Shown in pieces: positions 10,936 through 20,858 of a stretch of DNA of 64,000 nucleotides. Each line of letters starts with the position of its first letter. The first letter of the stretch is position 1. Position numbers and translations under genes: made by a program. A model generated the notes under the pieces. It saw only the letters and a list, made by a program, of their open reading frames with translations, had not been told where the DNA came from and did no database searches. The stretch is taken from the NCBI GenBank assembly GCA_018350325.1, contig JAEVLN010000034.1, forward strand, positions 518,383 through 582,382. Direction: 5' to 3'. The DNA is from Globodera rostochiensis. Its lineage: Eukaryota > Nematoda > Chromadorea > Rhabditida > Heteroderidae.

Positions 10936-12630
10936 AGGAATGGGAGCGAGTGATGAAATTTGGTCTAAAATGTATAATTTTAAGTTATGGAATTATTTAC
11001 GGGACGGAAATTATTTGAAGAAATTTGTACCTAACGAAAAATGGCAAATTTATTTAAGAATGCTCCATTGCCTCCAATCGAGAACACAACCGAAGTGGAA
11101 AAAGATTGACTTTGAACAAAATATTCTAAAAAAAAACATCATTTGCAAAAATCGCTTAAAATTTGCGTATTTCTTAAAAAAATAAAATTCAAAAACTAAT
11201 TAATCGTGGTTTTAATTGTCTACTCAATTAAACAAAAGTGTCATGGATGAGCGAAAGAGAGAGAGCGATATGGATGAGAAAAGAGAGAGCGAATGATCGG
11301 CCTTTGATCAGCCAACCGACAACGCAATTTTCCCCTCTCCCTCTTTTCTCCCATTTCTCTCTAACGGCCTTTCTCCAACCCTTCATTATGTTTTGTGCCA
11401 TCCCCCGAACAGTTGTCGTAGGCCAAATCCCTCCCCATTGTTCGTTTATAAGATTGGCTCTTTTTGTGATCGGAGTCAGTCAGCGAGTCAGTCAATTAGT
11501 CGTTCGGCTAACATTTTGGCGGAGATTGAATAATAAATTTGCCGCATCGCCTTAGTCCTTTTCCCCCAAAAACACTTCAACTAAGAGGGTAAGCCCGGAC
11601 TGCGAACCCTCCCCCCAGGGGCTTGCCCTTGGGTGGGAGGGTGCCCAACAGTCCACGGGAACGGGCATATTATGGTCCAGCTGGACGGATGGATCGATCG
11701 AGTCCGAGCCGTTGGCCACTTTCCCAAAATTCATTTCCACCATTTTTTCATTTTTCCTCCACAATTTTCGTAACTTTTCCTCCCCAATTTCCTCATAGAT
11801 ATAGTTAAATTTCATTCTTCCTCACCATCCCACACATTTTCCGTTCGAATTTGCCACGCATAGTCCATGTTCAGATTTGGGGTAGAATGTGAGTCTGTAA
11901 CCCTGTTCGCCCTTCCGTCTCATTTTTTATACCTTCTCCTTCTTGTCCATTCATTTGTGGGAAAACATCTGTCACCAGGTTTCGAAAATTGTTTCCCTAT
12001 ACCTCCTCCCACCCTTTCCACCGCCGGCGCCCATTCGGTGGAATTGGGAAATTTGTTCTCAAATTAATTAATTGGTATTGGGAGAGAAGGGCCGGGAAAC
12101 TTCCAGGAAAGACGCCGAGACCAAAAACCAAAGTATTGCGAACGCCGGCCGGCACAAAATGCCTTGTTGCCAACTTCCCCGAGCCACCTCCCCGGGCAGG
12201 GCCCCATCCCCGGGAAGAATGGTGTAATTAATCAATCGGGAAAAAGAGGGAACAGAAGTCACAAGGACCAATTGGACGAAAACGAGAGGATCAACTGATC
12301 AGATTTTCGGAGAAAAATGGAAGCCTAATCAAAAGTGCAAATTGGCCAATTAAAAATTGAACGGACGATGTCAGCCGATCAAGGAGGATCAACTGATAAT
12401 TCGGAGAAAACAGAGGCCTAGTACCCATCGACAAAATCCGAATATAACAACTGACTTTATTCACGAAACAATTACTTTCCGAAGCCTTATTACCGACAAA
12501 TATTTTTTATTCAACGACATTTAATCACACAACTGAAACTACAGCTTTTCCAAAGGCCCGAATATTTTTACATCCAAAACCCTTTAACCGCCAATTGCGA
12601 TGCTTCAAGTATTCAAACAAAACCCTGTAA
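10936..12630. other. Intergenic; no convincing gene
   Basis: The right edge of the minisatellite fades into AT-rich sequence. 11240-11560 has GAGA and CT-rich stretches. 11590-12230 is of mixed composition with short ORFs on both strands (such as minus 12068-12271) that lack splice or family support. About 12270-12420 holds two related phrases with GAGGATCAACTGAT, a small local duplication. Confidence 0.4.
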
Positions 12631-13203
12631 TCGAACTTCGATATTCATAAAATATTTGTTCTATTCGACATTCGGACAATTCTTGTATTATTCAACGAGC
12701 GGATCGAAAGCGAATATTTGATCGACGCTTTTCTGAAGGCACCGAGGACATTGGAAGAGGCGCTGACGCAACAAGCGCAAGGGACCAAAGCCGAAATTGC
12801 ACTAGCCAAAGTGAATGCGATCCGCATCGAGTGGAATGAGTTGCGAGAGCGACTAGGAGCAAAGGATGAACAAATGCATTTGAATTCGGATTACCATCAA
12901 GACTGGGACGAGAATTGCCACCAAGACTGGGACGAGGATTGCCATCAAGACTGGGACGAAAATTTCCATCAAGACTGGGAGGAGGATTGTCAGCATGACT
13001 GGAACGAGGATTGCCAACAGGAGTGGACCGAGGATTGCCATCAAGACTGGGACGAAATTTGCCATCAAGACTGGGACGAGAATTGCCAACAAGACTGGAC
13101 CGAGGATTGCCACAATGATTGGGACTCTGGCCTTCGCTGCGAAGAAAACGGAAGAAATTGTCGAAATGAAGAAGACGCAGCCGAGGGAAGGAACTTGGGC
13201 TGA
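12631..13203 (+). CDS. Possible coding exon with tandem 8-residue HQDWDEDC repeats, frameshifted 3' end
   Basis: An open frame runs from a stop at 12628 to TGA at 13201-13203; no ATG begins it, so it would be an internal exon or a gene remnant. Its first part (LEEALTQQAQGTKAEIALAK, then RIEWNELRERLGAKDEQ) looks like an ordinary helical protein. It then enters about ten 24-bp repeats encoding HQDWDEDC-like units rich in Trp, Asp and Cys. After the repeats the frame +1 continuation (KKTEEIVEMKKTQPREGTWA, from about 13140) looks more protein-like than the in-frame tail. The array may therefore have shifted the frame. No family recognised. Confidence 0.3.
   Translation, partial: SNFDIHKIFVLFDIRTILVLFNERIESEYLIDAFLKAPRTLEEALTQQAQGTKAEIALAKVNAIRIEWNELRERLGAKDEQMHLNSDYHQDWDENCHQDWDEDCHQDWDENFHQDWEEDCQHDWNEDCQQEWTEDCHQDWDEICHQDWDENCQQDWTEDCHNDWDSGLRCEENGRNCRNEEDAAEGRNLG
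12889..13128. repeat. 24-bp minisatellite (ten copies)
   Basis: Tandem copies of a 24-base unit, CATCAAGACTGGGACGAGGA plus TTGC, with point variation (CAACAGGAGTGGACC, CAGCATGACTGGAAC). The 24-bp period keeps frame, so repeat number can change without breaking the ORF that spans it. Confidence 0.8.
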
Positions 13204-13371
13204 GATATGTTCAAAGGAATGCCGAAGCAAATTTCAATTTCAAAAAAAAAAAAAAATCAAATTTGGTTCGGCATTACTCCACACGATAAATAATCAGGCA
13301 TTTATGTTGTATTCACCCCCATCCCTTCCTTTGTATCTTCTTCTTTCTTTCTATCGAACTGCTTATTCCGA

Positions 13372-14634
13372 TCACATCGCACTGAATCCACCAACTTCAT
13401 CCGCCAGATTGTATAGGAATTTCGGCCCGAAGTTTGCTCCTAACATGTCATCAACCAAGTACACCGTCGCGCAAGGGTATAGATTTTTGGGCAGGCTCGC
13501 AACTGACAAAATGGACGAGCCATCTAAAAAAACAGTTGAGTGGTGTTTGTGTCTGGATCGGGGATCCGGGCCAGGGATGTGCAAAATACAAAAAAATGCT
13601 ATTTTGGGTGATCTTTGGTTTTAAAAATCAAAATTTTTTCTAACTAAAAATTGTACCCCTATAAAACTTTTCTCGGACCAAATGCACACCAAAGATCGAT
13701 TTAATTTTTTTTTTCTGGTAGGAGAGCCCTCGGGAACAAAATTTTAAATTTTGACACAATTTGTTGGAAAATTTTCGGAATACCGGTGGTTCTCAAAATG
13801 TAACATACACCATTCGACTCCATTCTAAGCCGAACTCATGAATCCTTAAATTTTTTTGGCGGAAACCACTTTGAAGTAAGTTATCAGTAGGTGGGGCGAG
13901 ACTCCGGGCTCCGGAAGAAGTCCGCGCGTGCCCGCTCCGCGGGTCCCCGCGCGCTCCCCCCCCCCCCCCCCCCCCAGTGTGGCGCCTCGTCAGGCTTCTT
14001 CCTCTGCCCTCCGTCTCGCCCCATTAAAAAACCGCTTTAAATTCTCAATCTTTATTTCTATCGACAAATTCGTACTATTGCTAATTTCATTTTTTAATCA
14101 GTGGCCAACTGAGTCCTCACTGGAAAAGACACTTCAGTCCCGGGCTTATAACATGCTTCAATGGGGTTTCCGCCAAAAAAATTTTTACGGATTCGTGCGT
14201 TAGGCTTAGCGTCCACAACCAAAATTTTAAAATACGGCAATAAATTCCTGATTAATGGCCATCTTTAAGAGGTGCATTTTCATCCCCGTCCCCGGCGGGG
14301 ATGAGACCGGGAATCCACATTTTCGGGGATGTGCAAACCGGGGAACGGGGATGAAAAAACCAGAGATCCCCGGTTTTTCCCGTCCCCGCCCGGCTGCAAC
14401 CCTATCTCAAACGTACCCAAGCGCCTTCCATTCAAAGTGAAGAAGACTTCCTGAGTGTTAAAATTCAGTCCACACCCAACGATGTCGTTGCGACTGAATT
14501 CGTCGTACGTGTTCTGGACGCATCGGTTGCTGTGCCAGAAAGTGCCGTTGCTGCCGTAGCCAAAGCTGTTCTGCCCTTGCCCAACAAATTCGTCAAATCG
14601 CAAGGACTTCGTTGCAAACCCAACGCCGAGAAAA
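13372..14634 (-). CDS. SPRY-domain protein, two 3' exons (SPRYSEC/RanBPM-like)
   Basis: Minus-strand exon 14634-14417 encodes FLGVGFATKSLRFDEFVGQG, NSFGYGSNGTFWHS and NDIVGCGLNFNTQEVFFTLN followed by GRRL. The last exon, 13523-13372, adds DGSSILSVASLPKNLYPCAT, VYLVDDMLGANFGPKFLYNL and ends in TGA. The joint restores GRRLDG in frame with donor GTACGT and acceptor TTTTTTTAG. The order (GVG, GYGSNGTFW, DIVGCG, FFTLNGRRL, LYPC, ANFGPKF) is the classic SPRY fold and closely resembles SPRY proteins of cyst nematodes, some of which are secreted effectors. No signal peptide or 5' exons could be found: a transposon sits at 14732-15055 just upstream and the intron is loaded with repeats. The gene may be broken. 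The frame is also open upstream of 14634 to about 14700, so the acceptor there is uncertain. Confidence 0.7.
13891..14022. repeat. Inverted-repeat element around a C-tract in the SPRY intron
   Basis: GGGGCGAGACTCCGGGCTCC with GGAAGAAG on the left mirrors CTTCTTCCTCTGCCCTCCGT with CTCGCCCC on the right. The centre is GC-rich with a run of about 20 C. The outer GGGGCGAGAC/GTCTCGCCCC match is perfect. It lies within the long intron of the SPRY gene. No target duplication was found. Confidence 0.5.
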
Positions 14635-14731
14635 CTATACAAAAATAAAGGAAATTGCGCAATTCGTTTATCCCCAGCAGCAGAGGAAACCATTTTTCGG
14701 GGCGACTCCGACTGTTTAACCCGGAAAATAT

Positions 14732-15055
14732 TAGTGATGCACGTCGGTCTCGAGTCGTAGGGGGGGGGGGGGGTGCATTTTGGGGGGTTTATTATTGTAC
14801 AATTATCGTACGCAATTTTTTTCAAATTTCAAAATTTTTAAAGTGTTTGGAAATGGAAGGAGTCCGGCGATGCCGAGAGGCGCCGCCGGTAAAATGTTTT
14901 GACTTTTTTGATGAAATTTGTTAAGAAAATTGGCCCGAAAATGATCAAGGTTTGCCTCGGAAATTGCGGTTGAATTTTTACACGATTTTTATAATTTTAA
15001 AAGTCTCGGTATCGAGTCTCGAGTCTCGGTAAATTTTGGTTCTCGTGCATCACTA
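14732..15055. mobile_element. hAT-like MITE, 324 bp, 8-bp target duplication GAAAATAT
   Basis: Ends TAGTGATGCACG and CGTGCATCACTA are perfect inverted repeats. GAAAATAT flanks it on both sides (14724-14731 and 15056-15063). The 8-bp duplication is characteristic of the hAT superfamily. There is no coding capacity. It carries a G-tract and one copy of the recurring GC hairpin (near 14862). Confidence 0.85.
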
Positions 15056-15063
15056 GAAAATAT

Positions 15064-16106
15064 CCCGCCGCCGGCGAGGACGCAACAATAATTAAAATTG
15101 TAAATAAATAGATTCTTGCTGATTTTTTGTAACTTTTTTAGCATTTTTGTCGGTGGATGGTGGCTGGCTGCCAATAAGTGTCGCCGGAAAGAAAATTCAT
15201 AATTTTTTGTTCAGAAAATTCGTCCTGATAATAGCATCTTAACAGACGACTGGTCACACCCCCCCCCCCCCCCGAAAAACCCCCTGACCCCGCAATTCTC
15301 CACCCCGACGTCGAGGTCTCAACCCGACTTTGAAACGAGTAAAAGAACAAACATTTTAAAATACATATAAACAAAAGTTCTTACAAAAAATAAATTATAG
15401 AACGGACCTGAATAAGGACAAATCTTAAAAATAAGGACAGATGGCAACCCTCCGACTTAACCTCGTTTTTTTATGATTTGGTAAATGGATGGTTCGAATA
15501 CCGAAAAGTTTTCAGACATCGAATCGTACTAAAAGCCCTCGCGCTATTCATAAGCGCTTTTTTTGCCTACCTTCTTTCGTTGTGTACATATAGCAGAACT
15601 TCGTAGTAAAAAATGCCGTACTGAATGGGCACCATCGATTCAGCCCGGAAGGAGCGAAAACCTGAAAGCACCTTGATTTATAAAACAAAAGGTTTGGCTT
15701 CAATTCAATTTCATTTGTTAATAACCATAATTTTAAATTGCGGGAATTTCAAAAGGTTACGGGACGGCAATCCCCTACGGGATTCCCGCGTTTTTCCCGC
15801 TTATGCAAAAATCCCGCCGAATTAGAATAAATAATTTTTTGTTCAAAAATACAATTTTTTTTTTGAGAACTTTTGGGGATGGGGTCGGGCGGTGCCGCTA
15901 GGCGCCGCCTTTGAAAAACATTTGAAAATTTTAACTGTTTTTGTGATAAAAATTAGTCCAAAAAAATTGTTATATTTTTTGAACACTTCATATTTGCAGG
16001 AACGGGAAAAGGACTACAAAAAAAAATTTCGGGAACGGGAATTTTGAAAGTTACGGGACGAAGAATCCCGAAAACAATTCGAATAGATGAGATTATCCCG
16101 GCGGCG
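15064..16106. other. Intergenic with dispersed-repeat debris
   Basis: Contains a C-tract near 15260, GGACGG/ACGGGAC phrases at 15760-15800 and 16020-16070, and the GC hairpin motif GGCGGTGCCGCTAGGCGCCG near 15884. Inverted GGGAATTTCAAAAGGTTACG and (near 16040) GGGAATTTTGAAAGTTACGG phrases suggest one or more decayed elements. No gene found. Confidence 0.4.
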
Positions 16107-16617
16107 ATCATTTCAGTGCCCACACTCCAGTGCCGCACACTTCAGTGCCGGACACTTCAGTGCCGCACACTTCAGTGCCGCACACTTCAGTGCCGGACAC
16201 TTCAGTGCCGGACACTTCAGTGCCGCACACTTCAGTGCCGGACACTTCAGTGCCGCACACTTCAGTGCCGGACACACTTCAGTGCTAGCAATTGAAAGGC
16301 TTCAACTTTCTTTAAACTCAACCAAATCAAACAATCAAGATGTCATTGGAAGGCTCTAAATAAGAAGTATCGTATAAAAAAAAGCCAAGGCGGTTCAATT
16401 CGTTTTTAAGAAGTTCAACGTGAAAAAACACCCAAAATCAGTCCTTTTCATCAGTTTTATTGCAATAACTTTTTTACGAATTTTCTAATTGACTAGCGTT
16501 GGCTTAACAATAGCTTTTAAAAGCTTAGAGCTTTCCAATGACATCTTGATTGTTTGATTTTGTTGAGTTTAAAAAAAGTTATAGCCTTTGGCACTGAAGT
16601 GTGGGCACTGAAGTGAT
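16107..16617. mobile_element. Foldback element A with 15-bp terminal tandem expansion
   Basis: The ends ATCATTTCAGTGCCCACACT and (right, reversed) ATCACTTCAGTGCCCACACT match. Inside, 16295-16360 (TTTAAACTCAACCAAATCAA, then CAATCAAGATGTCATTGGAA) is mirrored at about 16519-16590. The element can thus fold into a near full-length hairpin with a small AT-rich loop. Only the left arm has an expanded array of about ten copies of CACTTCAGTGCCGGA/CA. No ORF of note. Confidence 0.75.
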
Positions 16618-16641
16618 GCGTACCCAGATTACGGTACACCT

Positions 16642-17054
16642 CGATTGGGCGCGGCACGATTCGGCGCCGAAGTTTGAAACGTTATAACTTTGTTCAAAGT
16701 CAACCAAACATTCTTGGTATCATTCGAAAGCATGTAATAAGTAGAAGCTTACAAAGTCAAAAGCTAAGCGATTCGATTTAAACAAAGAAAGTTATGGCAT
16801 CATAACTAAAAGTTGGCACGAAAAATGGAAATTTTCAAAGATTTTAAGCTATAATTTTTTTTTAAAAAGACGAATCAGTTAGCTTTAGCTTGATCAAAGG
16901 TTCAGCATACTAAGAGCTTTCGAATGATACCAAGTATGTTTGGTTTGGTTGATTTTTAACTAAGTTATAACGAAAAACTTGTCGGCGCCGAATCGTGCCG
17001 CGCCGAATCGTGCCGCGCCGAATCGTGCCGCGCCGAATCGTGCGCGCCCAATCG
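16642..17054. mobile_element. Foldback element B with 15-bp terminal tandem expansion
   Basis: The left end CGATTGGGCGCGGCACGATT with CGGCGCCGA is mirrored at the right by TCGGCGCCGAATCGTGCCGC through CGCCCAATCG. The inner arms GTTATAACTTTG... and CATTCTTGGTATCATTCGAA pair with TTCGAATGATACCAAGTATG and AGTTATAAC near 16915-16975. Here the right arm is expanded: four copies of CCGAATCGTGCCGCG. It lies 24 bp from foldback element A and has the same design with unrelated terminal sequence. Confidence 0.72.
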
Positions 17055-18899
17055 TGGTGCTCCGCCAGATTATCCTCCTTCTTCTACCTTCGCCTTGTCC
17101 ATGGCATTGCACAACTGTAAAATCGGGCTTGATGAGGAAGATATCCGGGTGGCGATCATTTAAATTCCAACGGTTGGATGAATTGGTCAGACATCTGCTG
17201 GAAGCGATGATGAGATGGGGGGGGGGGGGGGAGAAAGATCCGCATGTAATATTAATTAAATTAAAATGTTGTAAATCTATTTTTTATTTATTTTTTTACA
17301 ACAATAATTAGGGCTAATATGGCTTTCTCTTTATATTGACCGACCGCTGATGCTCCAGTCCAACTGTTTTCGCCTGCTGATCGATTTGGAGCTGAGAAAA
17401 ACGATTAACAACTGAAAACGTGAAAACAAATTGAAAAACATTTTTCGACAATTTGCTAATTTTGGTCTTTTTATTAAAGTAAATTAAAATAAATAAATAT
17501 GCCAAAGCCCTGCTTTAAAACTGTTAATCTGTCTTCAATATTAGGATTCTTTCACTGCTCAATCCCAGCGGCTCTATTGAAGGGCGGCGTGGTGTAAGTG
17601 CAAAGATGTAGCCGGATGCCAACTCCGGCATGCCACGCCAAAATGTCCGGAAATCCGGATCCGGCAAATTTCGAAATCGTTTAAATTTTATTTGTTTTCT
17701 TTTTTCTGATAATTTTTTTCGCCCTTCCGGGATGTAGTTTTTTGGAACAATTTTCCTACGGATTTTGCCAAAAAGTGCGGCACCCGGTTACATTCCTGGC
17801 GCAGTGCGGCGCTCTACTAGCATTTCTGTCCGGGGGCAACCGAGTATGCTGGTTCAAATCCAATGGCACTTTTATAGCAGCTAATGGGGGGGCGGGCATT
17901 GATCAAAGAGGGTCTTCATCAGAAAATCCGAGTCCCGTTAGCTTTTTGCCAGAATAATTGGCACACTTACCGTCCACGCCGGTCTCGTCCGTGAATTCTG
18001 AAAAATTGGTTTTAAATCTTTAAAACACATAATGTTGCCGATTTTAATGGTTAATCCTAACCAACCATTTTCACTTTGTGTGCCGTTAACATTGAAGCTG
18101 TCGGTTGAAGTCAGAGTCGTCAGGGGAGTCCCCAGCTGCTGAGTGTGATTTGCATTCATAATCAGAAATATGTTTATCAGTAAAAAATATTAACAAATGG
18201 TTGGCTCAATTGGTGGCAATTAAAATAATGGCGGAAACAATGGCACCGGGCCGTATCCACCCGTGTCTCATATCCGTCCGTATTCGGATATATCCGCGGA
18301 TATCCGGATGCTAGTCAGGGATGGGGGCGGAAATTTATTTAAAAAAAAAACGGGAAACGGAAAAAAAAGGATCAACACAACAACGGAAAAATCAAATGAA
18401 TTCAAATAATGAAATATTCACTTTTAAAAATTTTTGAAGGTTATCATTTCTTGCTTCAGCGGTCATCTAAAGCCTATTTTAAGCTTTAAGAGTGGGGGTA
18501 TTTTGATTTTTGTTAAGAAAATGGTCCGAAAACTGCAGAAATTAGTCAACTTTAGGCTTTTAGTGTCGGCCCGGCGGTGCCGATAGGCGCCGCCGGAAGA
18601 AATTGAAGTTTTAAGGCATTTTGGTAAGAAACTTTGCCTGAAATTTCGCCAAAATCACCCGTTTTATCATTTAATTTCCCATTAAAGTCCAAATAATTAA
18701 CTGCATTTTTTGGATATTTCTGACTTACCTATACTGGAATGGTGCAGAACCGAATGAATTATACCCAAACTCCTCCCGTCGAGCTGAGCACAAAACCCAA
18801 AAAATTCTTGCTAAAAGCAACTATGAGTTATAAGCTCTGGACTGAAGTGCCACTTTCACTTGGGACTCAGTTGTCAAATATACTGTAATGCTTAATAAT
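17055..18899. other. Gene-poor stretch with possible SPRY/exon fragments
   Basis: Weak coding-like pieces only. Minus 17400-17350 reads LQIDQQAKTVGLEHQRS after TTTCTCAG. Plus 17820-17885 reads GNRVCWFKSNGTFIAANG, faintly like a SPRY strand. Minus 18159-18030 reads MNANHTQQLGTPLTTLTSTD up to GWLGLTIKIGN. None can be joined into a gene with certainty. 17600-17690 has CCGGA-rich text related to the FKBP intron repeat, 18240-18310 has TATCCG repeats, and the GC hairpin motif occurs near 18566. Confidence 0.3.
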
Positions 18900-19309
18900 T
18901 AGGGCCACGATTTATATGGACAAAAAATCTCGAAATATGGCCATAAAATATGGATGAACAAAAAAGGGGCAAGATTTCCTTCTTGAAGTAATAATTTTAA
19001 TGGTGCATTTTTAGAAAATTTCGAAAAAATCGTTTTTGGGGATGCATTTTTTGAAATTTTAAAAAGTCGATACTTAGGGGTGTATTTTTCGTTTTTATTG
19101 CATTTTTGTTAAGGAATTTTTGAAAAATAGCGAAATATGGATATATGGAATATGGATAAAAATCGCGAAATATGGAAAAATATGGAAAATATGGATTGTA
19201 AAATGGGCTCTAGAAGCTCCAACCAAAGTTAAAAACACTATTTATGTTATTTATACGCTGTTCCGAGTGCGCAAAAAAAATATGGATTTCCATATAAATC
19301 GTGGCCCTA
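18900..19309. mobile_element. hAT-like MITE, 410 bp, target duplication TTAATAAT
   Basis: TAGGGCCACGATTTATATGG opens the element and CCATATAAATCGTGGCCCTA closes it, a perfect 20-bp inverted repeat. TTAATAAT flanks both sides (18892-18899 and 19310-19317). The interior repeats AAATATGG phrases and shares text with the 25102 element. Non-autonomous. Confidence 0.9.
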
Positions 19310-19735
19310 TTAATAATAGTTAATTTTTTTCTTCTTTTAAAGTATGTAGATTTAAAGCTTCTTCACGCATTATTTTAGTATTTTTGAAAAGTTGAATAAA
19401 TTTGAAAAAAGCCTCTAGCCAGGCCAACTCATCGCCACTCAGGCTCAGCACCGCCATTTGAGCGCTAGTTCAGCGCGCATATCGCATATTTTTATGTGCG
19501 AGCTCAATGGTTGCGTCATTTTTTGCAAATTACTAAAAGTTTATCTTTAAAAATGGATAATTTTACGAAAACGGCCTGAAATAAATCTTTTTAGGGTGCA
19601 TTTTCACTGGTTGTTAATCAGCTCGTTAGACAACCAAGATGCCCCCCCCCCATTTTATTTTGACCGCATTTTGAATTTTTAAGATTTGACCTTCCAAGAT
19701 CAGAACATTTATTCCTTATGAATAAGAACAAAGGG

Positions 19736-20053
19736 GGGTAATTAATAGTTAAGATGATGCCCCCCCCCCCATTTTTCAAAAAAAATAAAATTATTAAAAG
19801 ATTTTTCGAGGGCGTAGAGTCCGAATCTGATCTCTATTTGACCAATTTCGAACCCCGGACTGTTATACGATCATTATTTGCCTTTTTCAAAAATTGTTCG
19901 AATCGGGCCCTGAGCTCGAAATCGGTCAAAATAGAGGTTAGATTCGGACTCTACGCCCTCGAATGCCCCTAGAAACACATTTTTATCAACTTTAAAACTA
20001 ATTTCAATTTTTTTTTTTTGAAAATAGGGGGGTACCATCTTAACTATTACCCA
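19736..20053. mobile_element. Long inverted-repeat element of the CTACGCCCTCG family
   Basis: Outer ends GGGGTAATTAATAGTTAAGA and (right, reversed) GGGTAATAGTTAAGATGGTA match imperfectly. An inner pair, CGAGGGCGTAGAGTCCGAAT at 19808 and its mirror ending GACTCTACGCCCTCG near 19960, continues through GATCTCTATTTGACC, giving arms of about 45 bp. Relatives appear near 22860, 27490, 28465, 34475 and 57050-57310. Confidence 0.65.
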
Positions 20054-20119
20054 AAGGTGAACCCTGCATTACTTCGTTGTTGCTTCCGGCAAGAAAATTT
20101 TCGAATTCGGGCTCAGAAG

Positions 20120-20339
20120 CAGGGCGGCCAAATTGCCCTCATTTGATGGCAAATGCCATAATTTTGGAAATTTTCCATATTTCCACACTTGCCATATTTT
20201 TGAACTTTTTGAAAAATTCTCATTTTTTTAATGAATGTGAGAATTCCCGAAAATAGTGCTCCTTACTTGCTTAAGTTTTGGGGTTCAAATTTCTTAAAAA
20301 ATTCTAAAATTTCCCAACTGCGCCTATCGGCACCGCCGA

Positions 20340-20371
<32 letters not shown>

Positions 20372-20516
20372 CCTCCTCCCAGAAGTGGAGCAGAATTTTC
20401 AAAAAAACAAATAGGTAGTTTTTTTGAAAATTCCTTAACTGCCATAAAAATGCCATATTTTTGACCCCTCGATGCCACCGTTGCCATATTTTGTCTCAAA
20501 TGAGTTGGCCGCCCTG
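20120..20516. mobile_element. hAT-like MITE, 397 bp, target duplication CTCAGAAG
   Basis: Starts CAGGGCGGCCAA and ends TTGGCCGCCCTG. CTCAGAAG lies at 20112-20119 and 20517-20524. It contains GCAAATGCCATAATTTTGG, a 29-C tract and the GC hairpin motif (near 20322). Related partial copies start at 7336 and 63815, and part of the same text sits inside the 30075 element. Confidence 0.88.
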
Positions 20517-20679
20517 CTCAGAAGGGCGAGAGGAGTTGATTGGTATAATTCATTCGGTTTTGCGCCATTCCAACAGTATAAGGCAGAAAAATCCCCTTGA
20601 TTGAACTGAAAATCTTGTTATTCATTTATTTACCATAGTTTAGAGTTCAAAATTAAACAAAATAAACCAATCTACATAG

Positions 20680-20858
20680 TAAGTGCCATAGAAGACAGAG
20701 TTCAAGCAGTTCAAAGCATTTACAAAGATTGCGAAACTGGCAAAAGTGTGTATAACTTTATTGATTTTGAAAGGACTTTTGCAGTGGAAGAAATGGGCGA
20801 TGTCCATCATTCCCTGCCGACCAAGCCATTAGAAATGTTGAGAAAAAAAGAAGAATAA
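20680..20858 (+). CDS. Possible terminal exon of an unrecognised gene
   Basis: After acceptor-like TCTACATAG the frame reads SAIEDRVQAVQSIYKDCETG, KSVYNFIDFERTFAVEEMGD, VHHSLPTKPLEMLRKKEE and stops at 20856-20858. The balanced, charged composition is unlike the surrounding repeats and suggests real coding DNA. I do not recognise the family and found no upstream exon; the sequence at 20525-20580 is an inverted relative of 18725-18780. It could be the last exon of a gene or a remnant. Confidence 0.4.

Noticed and set aside
7424..11185. Very long forward ORFs of up to 857 codons
   Set aside because: They are translations of a simple 14/17/23-bp repeat and overlap in three frames. No start context, splice site or independent coding sign supports a protein.
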